DNA of 64,000 bases from Cladophialophora immunda (taxonomy: Eukaryota > Ascomycota > Eurotiomycetes > Chaetothyriales > Herpotrichiellaceae), in the NCBI RefSeq assembly GCF_000835495.1, contig NW_015622543.1, positions 2,896,806 to 2,960,805 of the forward strand, read 5' to 3'. The notes under the pieces are model-generated. The model saw only the letters and a list, made by a program, of their open reading frames with translations. It did not search any database and was not told the origin of the DNA. Both the position numbers and the translations under genes were made by a program. Positions 45,601-55,176 of the stretch are shown piece after piece. Each line of letters starts with the position of its first letter. Positions within the stretch are counted from its first letter, which is position 1.

Positions 45601-46436
45601 GCCAATACATGGTCTTGATCTTGACCGTTCCGCCCACCGTTGACGAGCCAGCGAATGCGCGGCCTGTCGTTTCGCTACCGGGTAAAAAGCTCCTAGGAAT
45701 ATTCTCCTTCTTGTGAAAGAACTATCGATCCTCGGCATCCTCTCAGTCTCGGATATCGCGATATCGTTGGTGTCTTTCCCAGTCCTGATCATCTACGCCC
45801 TGGACAAGGGCTCTATCCCCGCTACTTCCAATCACACCGTGGCCTCATCCTTTAGCCACCAGCCTTCAGTGGACCCTAAGGCCGTTGTCGAATTTTACTT
45901 GCTATGTGCCATAGGCTTGGGTTAAATGTGCGTCTCTATGGTCCCCCAGTCCTTAACTTCCACGCCGCTCAGGCCAGATATGAGACACGGTTGGACATGA
46001 ATCCCCTTCTCACCAAAGCTCATCTTTTGCGAACCATCCCTCAGACCAATAGTTCTGACTGCTTCTCTGTCTAGCTCTGTGAAGCCCCGTGAAACATCCC
46101 CGAGGATCCTTGTCAAGCACGTTCATTTCCAAATTTGGCGCCGAGCTGGCTGTTTCATTTCCTTTCTCGAACAGACGAACGAGTCAAAGGAATTCTCAAC
46201 AGAATCCATCTTCACAACCAACGACATCACTCGGGACACTCCTGATCCGTGCTCAGCCTCCTGCTGGGTTGAAGCAAGATCGACTTCACTTCTAGCTTAG
46301 GTATACCTATTTGAGGTACTCTCTTTTGGCGCTTAATCCGCTGTGTCTCACCATCAGAGCAAACATGGACTGACTGATGGCTGTCTTTTGGGTACAGCAC
46401 TACTATACACTTCCGATTATATTTGAGGATTTCGGT
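39643..46436. other. Gene-poor interval (6.8 kb)
   Basis: The largest stretch without a supported gene. Many open frames of 60-190 codons occur on both strands, none with a recognisable domain. Coding-like pieces include 39868-40568 (minus; possible small spliced gene), 41250-41600 (minus), and 44585-45382 (plus; one frame with a single TAG at 45074-45076). A canonical-looking intron (GTAAGA to TTTTGCAG, about 44470-44536) does not join compatible frames. Relics of former genes or fast-evolving orphan genes remain possible. Confidence 0.5.
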
Positions 46437-48473
46437 ATGGGGGACGAGCCTCCGCTTCGACAAAATCCTAGATTGCGTGACAACGACGAGCATCTGTCAA
46501 GAGGTCGATTACTCCCCTGGGTGATGGTTGATCGAACTAACTTTTGCAGAACGGCCTCCACAAACTCCTCTGCCCGTTCCAAATCCTCCTTCGGGACAGC
46601 CCGCGAACATGGAGTTTGAACCATATCCTCGACCACAGTTTGCCATTGGGAATTTTGCAACCACGGCACCGCTCGACATGTCGAATTTAGCAGCAGCATT
46701 GCCAGAGTACCATATACGCCAGTTCCAACAACCGCCATATACGCAACCTTACCAACACTCTGCTTCCACCAACCCGTCTATGATGTATCAGTATCACCAA
46801 GGCGCGCAGTTTGCTGGTCAAACTGCCGCTCATATGAACCCGTCCTTTTCTCAGCAGTACCCATCGCAGTATGGGCAAGGCGCGCCATCGCGACAGCAGC
46901 AGCAAGGAGCGAACTATCCGCAATTTGTCGGTAATCCAGCAGGCCCAGGCGGTCCTCAACCATACCCAAATCAAGCGTTTGTGGTACAACAGCCGATAAT
47001 ACACAATCCAAGCGCCGCAGCTCAATCTCATCACCATCCACAGTTTTCACAGCCCCATGGAACCGCAGCCTATGTGGCACCGTATGCCTCTAGATTAGCA
47101 GCCGGCTATCCTTTACCACAACTGCGGCTCGATAACAGCCTTGCACAGAGCCAAACACCTGGCATTTATCCGTCAAGTTCTAAAGGTATGAAAAGTTTGC
47201 CGCTTTGAAGGTTCCGTGAGTGACTGACCCTGTTGATCTGCCTAGCTGTCAGGAGATCCAGCTCGAATTCGTCTCTGCAAACATCCGTGCTCCGAGGCCC
47301 ACCTAGGAAACCAAAGCAATCCGGCCATGCTCTTTGGGTTGGCAATTTGCCGCCTGCTACACATATAATTGACCTCAAAGATCATTTCGCAAGGGAAGCG
47401 ACAGACGACATAGAAAGTGTCTTCCTGATCTCGAAGAGCAACTGCGCCTTCGTGAATTACAAGAGCGAGGCTAGCTGCGCAGCTGCTATGGCTCGCTTCC
47501 ACGATTCTAGGTTCCAAGGGGTGCGACTGGTTTGCCGGTTGCGACGTGGAAGTTCTTCGGCTGGAACATCATCCCAAGGTGTGACCCAACAACCATCGAC
47601 GTCTACTGAAGCAGGGACCGAGGTTGATGGAGTATCGAAAGAAACAACGGTGGCCGACGGGACGATGACAGCAGAACCAGAACCTATGGAGAAGGTGAAG
47701 GAGAGGTTCTTCGTGGTGAAAAGCTTGACCATCGACGACTTGGAGCGGAGCGTCGTTTCCGGAATATGGGCAACACAGGCCCACAATGAGGCAGTGTTGA
47801 ACAATGCCTATCGAGTAAGTGTGCAAGTCGTGAGAGGAATTGACTTGGCTACTGACAGATACATCAGACTGCAGAGAATGTTTACCTCGTCTTTTCGGCC
47901 AATAAGTCTGGCGAGTATTTTGGATACGCTCGGATGGAATCGGCGATCGACGACGAGGCCGCCGCGAATATCGAATACCAACCACGCCCAGAGGCGCGAG
48001 AGCCGAGTCCTGCAGATCTGCCCCTGACCATACCGACACCGGCTACGGTGACCGCACCTAAGGGACGAATTATTGACGACTCAGCCAGAGGTACAATCTT
48101 CTGGGAGGCAGACACAGAAGGCAAGGAGAAAGAAGAGCAACATCCAGACGATGACACCGGCAATGTTTCTGGAGAAGGTTATGAATCAACCAGTCCAGCC
48201 ACGCCACAAACTTTTGGGAAGCCCTTCAAGATCAAGTGGATGTCTACCGATCGTCTACCATTCTACAGGACAAGGGGCCTTCGAAACTCTCTCAATGCGA
48301 ATCGCGAAGTGAAGATTGCCCGAGACGGTACAGAGATTGAACCCACTGTTGGCCGTAAGCTGGTCAATATGTTTCATCGCCCACTGGTGCCCTCTGCAAG
48401 CCCTGGAGCTACTCGACCACCACAACCTCATCAAGGACCCTTGGGTGGATTCATGTACGGGAGGAGTTATTGA
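46437..48473 (+). CDS. RRM + YTH domain RNA-binding protein (m6A-reader type)
   Basis: Four exons: 46437-46503, 46550-47185, 47246-47814 and 47868-48473, giving 625 residues; a further 5' exon cannot be excluded. Residues 23-235 are Pro/Gln/Tyr/Asn-rich and prion-like. An RRM spans about 262-335 (ALWVGNLPP as RNP2, NCAFVNYK as RNP1). The YTH domain starts at about 387 (ERFFVVKSLTIDDLERSV, then SGIWAT with W409) and continues across the third intron (VYLVFSANKSGEYFGYARM), then GTIFWEAD (W503), KPFKIKWMSTDRLPFYRTR and KIARDGTEIEPTVGRKL. W409 and W503 align with the aromatic-cage tryptophans of YTHDC1-type readers, so m6A binding is expected. Two low-complexity inserts separate the cage elements. 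The likely role is nuclear or cytoplasmic recognition of methylated mRNA, as for fungal Mmi1/Pho92 relatives. Confidence 0.88.
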
Positions 48474-48902
48474 TATTTTCTTTAGTGTTTTTTTTGTTCT
48501 CAGATTCGTCATTGTGATGTTTCATGTTTGTACGACGACATGATGCGACGACAAGGAAAAGCAAGTGTAACGTCAACTCAGAGCAACAATACTCGGTTCG
48601 CCGGCAGGGCCATCGACACATTCTTTTTTCTTTCTTTCTTTCATTCTTTCACCTCTTTTCCCACCGAGGAACAACGAACACGACAACTAAGCTTGGCTGG
48701 CCGAGCCTTCTTTCAAATCATTATGAATGGGGTTTTCGTCACCGTTACTGAGTTGAAGAAAGGCTGATTCGGAAGGGGAAGAGGCAGAGAAGGGAGCAGC
48801 GAAGGATGAGGATGATGAGCATGCAGGACGATGGACACATAATGCATGAAGAGGTTTCGGTGTTGGAGGTCGAGGATAGACAATGCTTCCTCAGATTGAG
48901 GA
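48474..48902. other. Convergent 3' intergenic region
   Basis: 3' flanks of the YTH gene (plus) and tautomerase gene (minus). A T-rich TTTC repeat lies at about 48625-48651. No gene is supported. Confidence 0.6.
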
Positions 48903-49456
48903 TCATCGGCCTCTTGAGTCGAGTTCCTGGACCAATTCCACAAAATCCTCATCGCCCGCTGCTGCCAATTTTCGAAATTCTTCCACGTTTGCTTTGAGCC
49001 ACTCGTCTTCCTCGCCCACCTGGATTGCAGATTGACATGAGCAAAAGACCCGACAGAGAAGCGAAAGCCGGTGAGGGGGTTACCACTCACTTTTGGCCTG
49101 GCGATGCCGCACTCGACAGCAGTGGTCAAGGCCCCCAGCACCCAGACTGTGCGTAACCCCAACTCTCCTTCCGTCCCCACGATGTCCTCCCAGATCTTGA
49201 TAATGTCTCGACAATGCTCGTCGTACAGTTCCTTGGACCGCTGCTCGCCCGCTCGCGTCCGCAGGATGATGCGGTTGTAGACCGCTCTCCTGCCGTTGCG
49301 GAACACGACCTGCCCGCTGACGTCGGTGTAGCGGACGTTGAGGAAGAACTTGGGCGTCCTGAAGCGGGTGGAGTGTAGGTTCGTAAAGGCTTTTGCGAGG
49401 GCCTCTTGTTGGTCTGGCGTCAGAGCCGCGACATGTTCGACATCGTACAGAGGCAT
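48903..49456 (-). CDS. Tautomerase-like protein (cis-CaaD / MIF superfamily)
   Basis: Two exons: 49456-49091 and 49019-48903, giving 160 residues. The mature N-terminus would be Pro-1 (MPLYDVEHVAALT), the catalytic proline of the tautomerase superfamily, exposed after Met removal. Following segments match fungal tautomerase_3 proteins: AKAFTNLHSTRFRTPKFFLN, then VRYTDVSGQVVF, then RAVYNRIILRTRAGEQRS. The final small exon (VGEEDEWLKANVEEF to DSRGR) matches the usual helical C-terminus, so the spliced model is preferred over reading through GTGAGT. Activity could be a keto-enol tautomerase or a dehalogenase-like hydration; the substrate is unknown. It is convergent with the YTH gene. Confidence 0.82.
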
Positions 49457-50072
49457 TGTTGACTTGGTGATTGCCTGGGTCTGATTTCTTGTTCAAGTGT
49501 GCGCTCTCTCGCTGGCTCTTTAGGCACAATTTTCTCGATGCTGAGCAATAGGCTGGGATAATATAGACTCTAGAGTCGCAGGCCTATTCACTAATCAATG
49601 GGTCTCGAGAGTCTCGGTGAGAAGCGCCGATTAGCAAATCGGCGTCAAATGCCATTGATTCAGAATATTTACTTACCTAAGTGGTCGCCCTCCTTGGCCT
49701 GGCCTGGCCTGGCCAACTTCGTTCCTGCCCACATCGCGTCCTGTTGTCTGCCTCATGAAAGAATGAGGCAAGTTATTCTGGAGTGGGTGAAATTGTAGCA
49801 ATGTCGCACACTGATGTCTCTTGACTGACAGGGTCATTCTCGCATGGCGTAAAGTCAAACAGATGGCCCAACTCGACAGCCCCAATCACGAAACTACACA
49901 ATGTTATGGCCGGGAACCCAACAGAAGGCTTGAAGAGGTTGTTACAAAGCTATTACTATTCAACGGTGGTCACGGCTACATCATACCTTTCCTCGATCTC
50001 GATCGCTGACTGGACTAACACCCCTTCTGCAGCGCACACTCTGCCTGCAAAGTTCTCTTAGGTGGCTGCCGA
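49457..50072. other. Intergenic region, tautomerase promoter side
   Basis: About 616 bp between two minus-strand genes. It holds a short GGCCT pentamer repeat (about 49697-49713). No gene is supported. Confidence 0.55.
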
Positions 50073-50990
50073 TCATTTAATGGCATAGATCTGATATGAA
50101 GCCACCCATTCATTGAAGTCCATCTTGTTGCCAGGCTCACCGTTTGTGGTGCAGCATGGCTTGCTGCCGTTCTTCTCGACGCAACAGCCACTGTCTGTGC
50201 TTTTGTCGCAACAGCTCTTTGACTCGGTGTCCTCTATACAACAAGGTGCGGTGCCATCCACATCGTGGTAGACGTTCAAGTCTTTCTCGGTGTTGATGAA
50301 GGCAATACTGTCCTTCTGAAACCCCGCTTCCTCCATCCAACGTCGATATTCCTCGACCAGGCTAGCACCCGCCACGCAGCCGACTAGCAAAGCAGCGTCG
50401 CGTCGTATATGCTCTGGCATGGGCTTCTTTGCGAGAAGGTCACTGATTGCGACTCTTCCGCCCGGCTTCAAGAGGCGGTGGATTTCTTTGAACACAATGG
50501 GCTTGTCCTCATCCGGAACCAGGTTGATGACACAGTTGCTGACCACCAGATCGATGGTGGAATCTCGAAGGGGAATGTCCGAGATTGGTGCTTGGATAAA
50601 CTCCACGAGACCCTCCGGCAGGTTGGCTTTGGCTGCGTTCTTCGTGGCCAACGCAATCATCGCTTCACTTCTGTCGACGCCGTATATTTTTCCACTCGGC
50701 GAGGGACTTCCGGTCAACATTTGCTTCGCCGCAATGAGGCAGTCAAGGCCACCTCCGGATCCGAGGTCAACCATGTTCTCAGCAGGCTGGAGGTTGGCAG
50801 TCGCCAATGGGTTCCCGCACGAGAGGCCAAGGTTCGTTCCCGTGGGGAGGGAGGCCAGATCCTCGGCCGAATAGCCGAACGATGCTGCGATGCGAGTGCT
50901 CTTGGACGCCTGGGCTCGAACCTCTTCGGCGTGAGAGGCGACCTCGGAATACTTGGTGTTGACAGCCTGGTAGATTGTAGCGGCATCCAT
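50073..50990 (-). CDS. arsM: Arsenite S-adenosylmethionine methyltransferase (ArsM/AS3MT)
   Basis: Single exon, 305 residues from the ATG of MDAATIY; the longer frame begins with TTG and is not used. The SAM-binding motif VDLGSGGGLDC is at 74-84. The three catalytic cysteines of the ArsM family are present: C58 (GLSCGNP), C153 (SNCVINL) and C205 (VGCVAGA), so the enzyme should methylate trivalent arsenic. The C-terminus has four Cys-Cys pairs (250/251, 260/261, 269/270, 279/280), typical of arsenic-binding tails but unusually regular. It acts in the cytosol, converting As(III) to mono- and dimethyl forms. It is head-to-head with a bZIP gene; the intervening DNA contains a perfect dyad (51269-51288). 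Confidence 0.94.
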   Translation of the reverse strand: MDAATIYQAVNTKYSEVASHAEEVRAQASKSTRIAASFGYSAEDLASLPTGTNLGLSCGNPLATANLQPAENMVDLGSGGGLDCLIAAKQMLTGSPSPSGKIYGVDRSEAMIALATKNAAKANLPEGLVEFIQAPISDIPLRDSTIDLVVSNCVINLVPDEDKPIVFKEIHRLLKPGGRVAISDLLAKKPMPEHIRRDAALLVGCVAGASLVEEYRRWMEEAGFQKDSIAFINTEKDLNVYHDVDGTAPCCIEDTESKSCCDKSTDSGCCVEKNGSKPCCTTNGEPGNKMDFNEWVASYQIYAIK

Positions 50991-51662
50991 GGTGGTTTGG
51001 GGGGAAGCTTGAAGCGCTACTGAAAACAAAGGAGGTGGAGATGGCGATCAACGTGAAATCTTAGAGTGGCACAGAATGGATTGCACGGTGTTCAACTCGG
51101 GGGTGTCGTGCTCAGAACTTATGCACACAGTCGGTGTGTCACGGTCCCTGATCTATTGGTCGGCAATCGGGGGGGCAGGGCTCAAGATTTGGCACTCAGA
51201 CATCAGGGATGCGAATACGACAGGAGTGAAGCGCTAAGACACAAACATTCCGTCTCATGATGGGTACTGTCGCCTTGGGACAGGCGACTCGCGCTCTGGG
51301 AGCCATGTAGTTGTAGACATGTGCCTCACGGATTGCCCATAGTGGAAGCGTTCCGATGCTGTGGGAAGCATCCAGCGGACAAATCAAGGCGCGCCGGTGA
51401 CTGGTTCTTGGCACATGCCGCTTTAGTCGCCTGTGCGCTGGCTACGGTGGTCAAAAATGACGCAAAATCATTTGTGCCGCTTCAGCCCGCCCAACGACAC
51501 TCCAACGTCCAACCAGACCTGCCAGCGACAACTGTGTCCACGAGCCATCTTCATGTAGATGCAGACGAGTCCTTCTGGCCTGTTGATTCCCCAGGCAGCG
51601 ATCACCGGCTATCTTTGGACTCTGGTCGTGAATCTCCACGTGAGAGCAGAAGCGACCCACCA
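50991..51662. other. Shared arsM/bZIP divergent promoter
   Basis: 672 bp between the two start codons. It contains an inverted CCAAT box (about 51154-51158) and a 7-bp-arm dyad. The last 340 bp remain open in the bZIP frame from a GTG at 51321, so the bZIP might start further upstream with a non-ATG codon or an unseen exon. Confidence 0.55.
51269..51288. promoter_or_regulatory. Dyad symmetry GTCGCCT-N6-AGGCGAC
   Basis: Perfect 7-bp inverted arms separated by TGGGAC in the arsM/bZIP shared promoter. It could be an operator or an RNA hairpin in a leader. The binding protein is unknown. Confidence 0.4.
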
Positions 51663-52853
51663 ATGAATCAAGAGGCACGACGAATGAGTCCTCACACAAG
51701 GATTGAGATGAAAACCCAAGAGTCAATACCTCGGCGCAGCCCCAGTCTCCCATCTATCCCAGTCAGTCCCTCCGGACCGGCACCGCCAACGGAGATCTCC
51801 AAGGCTAAACGCAACACGATTAACCAAAGGCGCTGCCGCGCCCGACGGCAGGTGTACGTTCAAGACCTCGAGCGCCGGATACGGGTGTATGAAGCCCAAG
51901 GCGTGCAAGCCACGACAGAAGTGCAGGCAGCAGCACGGAAGGTGGCGGAGGAGAACCGCGCCTTGAGAGAGGAAGTTAAGGCTTTGCGGGAGCAGAATGA
52001 GGCGCTGCAGAGGTCCTTGGCCGCGCGTCCGGGCGGTGTCCCACCAAAGGAAGACAAGGGGGAAAACCGTTCTCCCACTGACGAACGACGGAAGATTAGG
52101 CGGACCGACCCAACGAGGAAGAGCCGCGTCTTTGACGGTAAGAAATATTCGGATGGCGCTCCTGTTGTTGGCTATCCAGCACCACCTCGTCAGGACCACG
52201 AAACACACGCGAAGCCGACCAATACTAAAACGACTGATTCGACGACAACCACATTTCCTACTCAACTTCCCCGACTTGCCGCCTTAGGACTGCCTCTTGA
52301 CACACTCAAGGTGCATGATATCGCAGCAGCCGACGTCCGAGCTCAAGGAGAACGTAGTTGGGCTCCACTTGTCGAAGAGGAAGACGATACTTCAGCCTTT
52401 ATTCCTTCGCCTCTTCCTTCGCCTCCACATTCGAACTTTACGACTTCGGATCCCGATGACCTATCGTCTACAGCACACAATCCATATTCACCTCCATTCC
52501 ACGGTGGCCCTCCCCTCCAACCCAAGCCAAGACTCTGCCAGTCTGCCAACACGGCCAACAGCACACCCTGCGTTGAAGCGGCCTTCATAATCGCCGGCAT
52601 GCGCGGGCTCCCGTCCAACGACATCACAGTGGAGACGGAAATTCTCCCCGAACTCGGTTGCCACGGGCCTCTCTGTCGCCCGAGATGCATATCGCCCGCA
52701 CACTGCAGTGCGCACCGGCAGGGATACAGCCAGCGGGGATCGAGGAATACTGGTGCCATCAGCGCGGGTGCCGAAAACATACCAGCTCTCGACATTTCTA
52801 CGTGCACAGTCGACAATGGGAGATTATTCGGCATTCTAGCGCGGGACGGCTGA
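51663..52853 (+). CDS. bZIP transcription factor with C-terminal Cys cluster
   Basis: Single exon, 396 residues from the first ATG. The basic region is at about 48-66 (KRNTINQRRCRARRQVYVQDL), an N-x3-Q-x2-CRxR type in which the Ala of the classical NxxAA signature is replaced. A leucine-zipper/coiled coil follows to about 110 (ENRALREEVKALREQNEAL). The middle is Ser/Pro/Thr-rich. Near the C-terminus lies a segment PCVEAAFIIAGMRGLPSN and then four closely spaced cysteines (C333, C338, C342, C348), and the protein ends CTVDNGRLFGILARDG. The family is fungal-specific bZIP. Head-to-head placement with arsM suggests arsenic-responsive control, but this is inference. The C-terminal stretch might hide an unrecognised intron. 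Confidence 0.8.
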   Translation: MNQEARRMSPHTRIEMKTQESIPRRSPSLPSIPVSPSGPAPPTEISKAKRNTINQRRCRARRQVYVQDLERRIRVYEAQGVQATTEVQAAARKVAEENRALREEVKALREQNEALQRSLAARPGGVPPKEDKGENRSPTDERRKIRRTDPTRKSRVFDGKKYSDGAPVVGYPAPPRQDHETHAKPTNTKTTDSTTTTFPTQLPRLAALGLPLDTLKVHDIAAADVRAQGERSWAPLVEEEDDTSAFIPSPLPSPPHSNFTTSDPDDLSSTAHNPYSPPFHGGPPLQPKPRLCQSANTANSTPCVEAAFIIAGMRGLPSNDITVETEILPELGCHGPLCRPRCISPAHCSAHRQGYSQRGSRNTGAISAGAENIPALDISTCTVDNGRLFGILARDG

Positions 52854-53903
52854 GCTGAAGGAGAAAAGGGGGCTTGGGAAAACATGTGTCCCATGGCTTT
52901 TGCTGGAGCAGGGACGGGAGTTAGCGTGTCCTGGGGATGGCGAGAGGATTCCATGTCCGGCCAGGAAGGGGCGGTTACATGTAATAACGGGACCCAAAAA
53001 AGGAAAAGGAAAGAGACAACGACGACCAGCGAAAAATCTCTAGGTGTTTTTTTCTTCTTCATTATTGCTGCACCAGGAATGACTTGGGTGTCTTGTCTGG
53101 ATAATGCGAACCAGCGAACGGGAATTGGGATTGGATTTGCTCGTCCAGGAATACATAACGAAGCAGAACGAATGATCACGATCAGAGTGCTACGGGAATG
53201 GATCTAATGCGACTTACCTGGAAGATCATACCTAGGTATACAACAGGTAACTATACATATAACGTACGCATGTTCTGTCCCTGCACTAAGTCCGCGGCAC
53301 CTCCGCCGCATCGTCCAGCCTTGCCTGTCTATTCCCTCTAGCCCGGCGTGGCCTTGTACGCTACCTTTAGCTGGCTATGTGCATAAGACATGTACGAGGT
53401 CCCTAACCTGGTCACCCGAGGTAGGTTGAGTGAACTCTCCCAAGTCCATCGTTCGTAGACGTGAGGTTAGTTATGGTTCGCCCTGTTCGGCCCTTTCTGT
53501 TTTAGCCTTGCTCCGCCTCGCCTCGCCTCGCCTCGCCTCGCCCCGCTCTTTCGGTCCTCTGTCGCAGGGGTTATCCTAACTCAGTCTAGGGACAATATGC
53601 TCAAGTCCAGCCTGTCGCCAGTCATCAGTCGTCTCCATCACTACAATCTTCCACATCATCAAAACTTTCAGTGGCTCATCACGCTGGGCGCGAAATGAAG
53701 AGGCTTTTTCGGACAGAGATGGAAAGGCGCCTGTCTTTTCGATTGCGCGATTATCGTAGCTCTATCGATATATTTCTCCGGGGTATCATTGATTCATTCA
53801 TCCCTCAGATTAGTCCATTTTCCTTCTGTACACACGCGATCCGGCATTCCTCCTTGACATGGTTCAATGCCGCACTCTTAAAACATTGCATAACGCCAGC
53901 TCA
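52854..53903. other. Intergenic region (1.05 kb)
   Basis: 3' flanks of the bZIP gene (plus) and the zinc transporter gene (minus), which are convergent. It holds a CGCCT pentamer repeat (listed separately). No gene is supported. Confidence 0.6.
53514..53541. repeat. CGCCT pentanucleotide repeat
   Basis: Five perfect CGCCT units plus a partial sixth; a simple repeat in non-coding DNA. Confidence 0.85.
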
Positions 53904-55079
53904 CTAAGCCCATTTGCCAAGCAGTGCCATCAATCCGGCACCAAGACACATGGTGACAAAAGCCGCCATGACTGTTCGGATGCTAGCTTTTCGCATCGAG
54001 CTGCTGAACATAAACTCGTGAGCCATTAACTCGACCAAACCCGTGTAAATCAGGATGCCGGCAGACACCGAGTCAAAGACGCCGTTGACGATGAGCGTCG
54101 TCTCCGAGTTAGGGGGGTAGCTCTTCCTCACGCCTAAGCCGATGGCGATAGCCAGAGGGGTGCTGAGGCCATAGGCCAAAGCCAAGACGTAGGGGGTCCA
54201 CCGTCGATCTTTCGGCCACGGCGTCACGGCGAGCCGAGATCCCAGACCAAGACCCTCAAACGTCTGATGGAAAATGATGACGATAAAGAGAGTGTCGAAC
54301 TCGCTGCCAGCCACAGCAAGGGTCAGACCGATGAAGACACTGTGAAAGATGATGCCGAATTCGAGGATGAAAATCGCCGTCATTTGCGCTTTGTAATCTT
54401 CAAGGCTTAGTGGGCTGGCGGCTTCTTCGATTTCGTTATGCTCACGAGCATGCCCCATGTGGTCTTCTCCAGGCACATGCGTACTTTGAGGCCGAGACAC
54501 CCGAGGGGACAGGGGCATGTTCACGGAAACGGGATTGTCTTTGTAGGGCGATGAATTCGGGGCGGCAGTCATTTCTGTGTCGGTGGTAGACCTGTCCAAC
54601 TCCAAAGCGTGTGAATGAGTATGCGTATGGGCATGAGCACCATCGTCGTGGTCGTGATTATGCCCTCCGCCAAAGTTCCCGTATCTCATGACCATCAACT
54701 CAACAAAGAAGAGCACGAAGATGGTCATCAGCACGATACCTTCGACCCAGTCATATTCTGTTATGGGCCCGGTAAGACATGGATTCGTTAAGGCGTCGTT
54801 CGCAGGCGCTAGCAGGTGGATGAAGGCAGTTGCGATAATGACTCCAGACCCAAAGTACTTGCAGATGAAAAACACCCAGTCGGGCACTTTTAGCCCTCTA
54901 TGCCGGTTTGCAAAGATGGGAAACGCGGCACCTATCGACGAAGTGATCCAGATGATGAAGAGCGCGGCTATTCGCAAGCCAATGCGGCCGTCGTAGTCAT
55001 TCCCCGTATCACAAGCCGGGGTCACTCCAGAGTCATCTTGCCGAACCGTCAGATAAACGAAAGACTCGAGGTTGGACAT
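53904..55079 (-). CDS. ZIP family plasma-membrane zinc transporter (Zrt/Zrf type)
   Basis: Single exon, 391 residues from the ATG of MSNLESF (the longer frame begins with GTG). About eight membrane segments are visible: LRIAALFIIWITSSIGAAF, FICKYFGSGVIIATAFIHLL and VEGIVLMTIFVLFFVELMV before a His-rich cytosolic loop (HNHDHDDGAHAHTHTHSH), then five more. ZIP signature residues are present: HLLAPA in segment 2, HSVFIG in segment 4 and HQTFEG in segment 5, which form the metal path. The loop is long and Ser/Pro-rich. It resembles Zrt1/Zrt2 and Aspergillus ZrfA/ZrfB. Two CAAGGT motifs lie 83-97 bp upstream, consistent with zinc-limitation control by a Zap1/ZafA-like factor. Confidence 0.92.
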   Translation of the reverse strand: MSNLESFVYLTVRQDDSGVTPACDTGNDYDGRIGLRIAALFIIWITSSIGAAFPIFANRHRGLKVPDWVFFICKYFGSGVIIATAFIHLLAPANDALTNPCLTGPITEYDWVEGIVLMTIFVLFFVELMVMRYGNFGGGHNHDHDDGAHAHTHTHSHALELDRSTTDTEMTAAPNSSPYKDNPVSVNMPLSPRVSRPQSTHVPGEDHMGHAREHNEIEEAASPLSLEDYKAQMTAIFILEFGIIFHSVFIGLTLAVAGSEFDTLFIVIIFHQTFEGLGLGSRLAVTPWPKDRRWTPYVLALAYGLSTPLAIAIGLGVRKSYPPNSETTLIVNGVFDSVSAGILIYTGLVELMAHEFMFSSSMRKASIRTVMAAFVTMCLGAGLMALLGKWA

Positions 55080-55161
55080 TTCGGCGCGAAAAGCGAGCAC
55101 GGACGGCTAGCGGCAGATTGCGACCGTATAGCGTCGAGGATTGAAGCTGCGAGGGACCGCA

Positions 55162-55176
55162 CAAGGTATGCAAGGT
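55162..55176. promoter_or_regulatory. Tandem CAAGGT zinc-response-like motifs
   Basis: CAAGGTATGCAAGGT: two CAAGGT hexamers 9 bp apart, 83-97 bp upstream of the zinc transporter ATG. CAAGGT is the core recognised by Aspergillus ZafA; the match is to published knowledge as recalled and has not been tested here. Confidence 0.6.
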
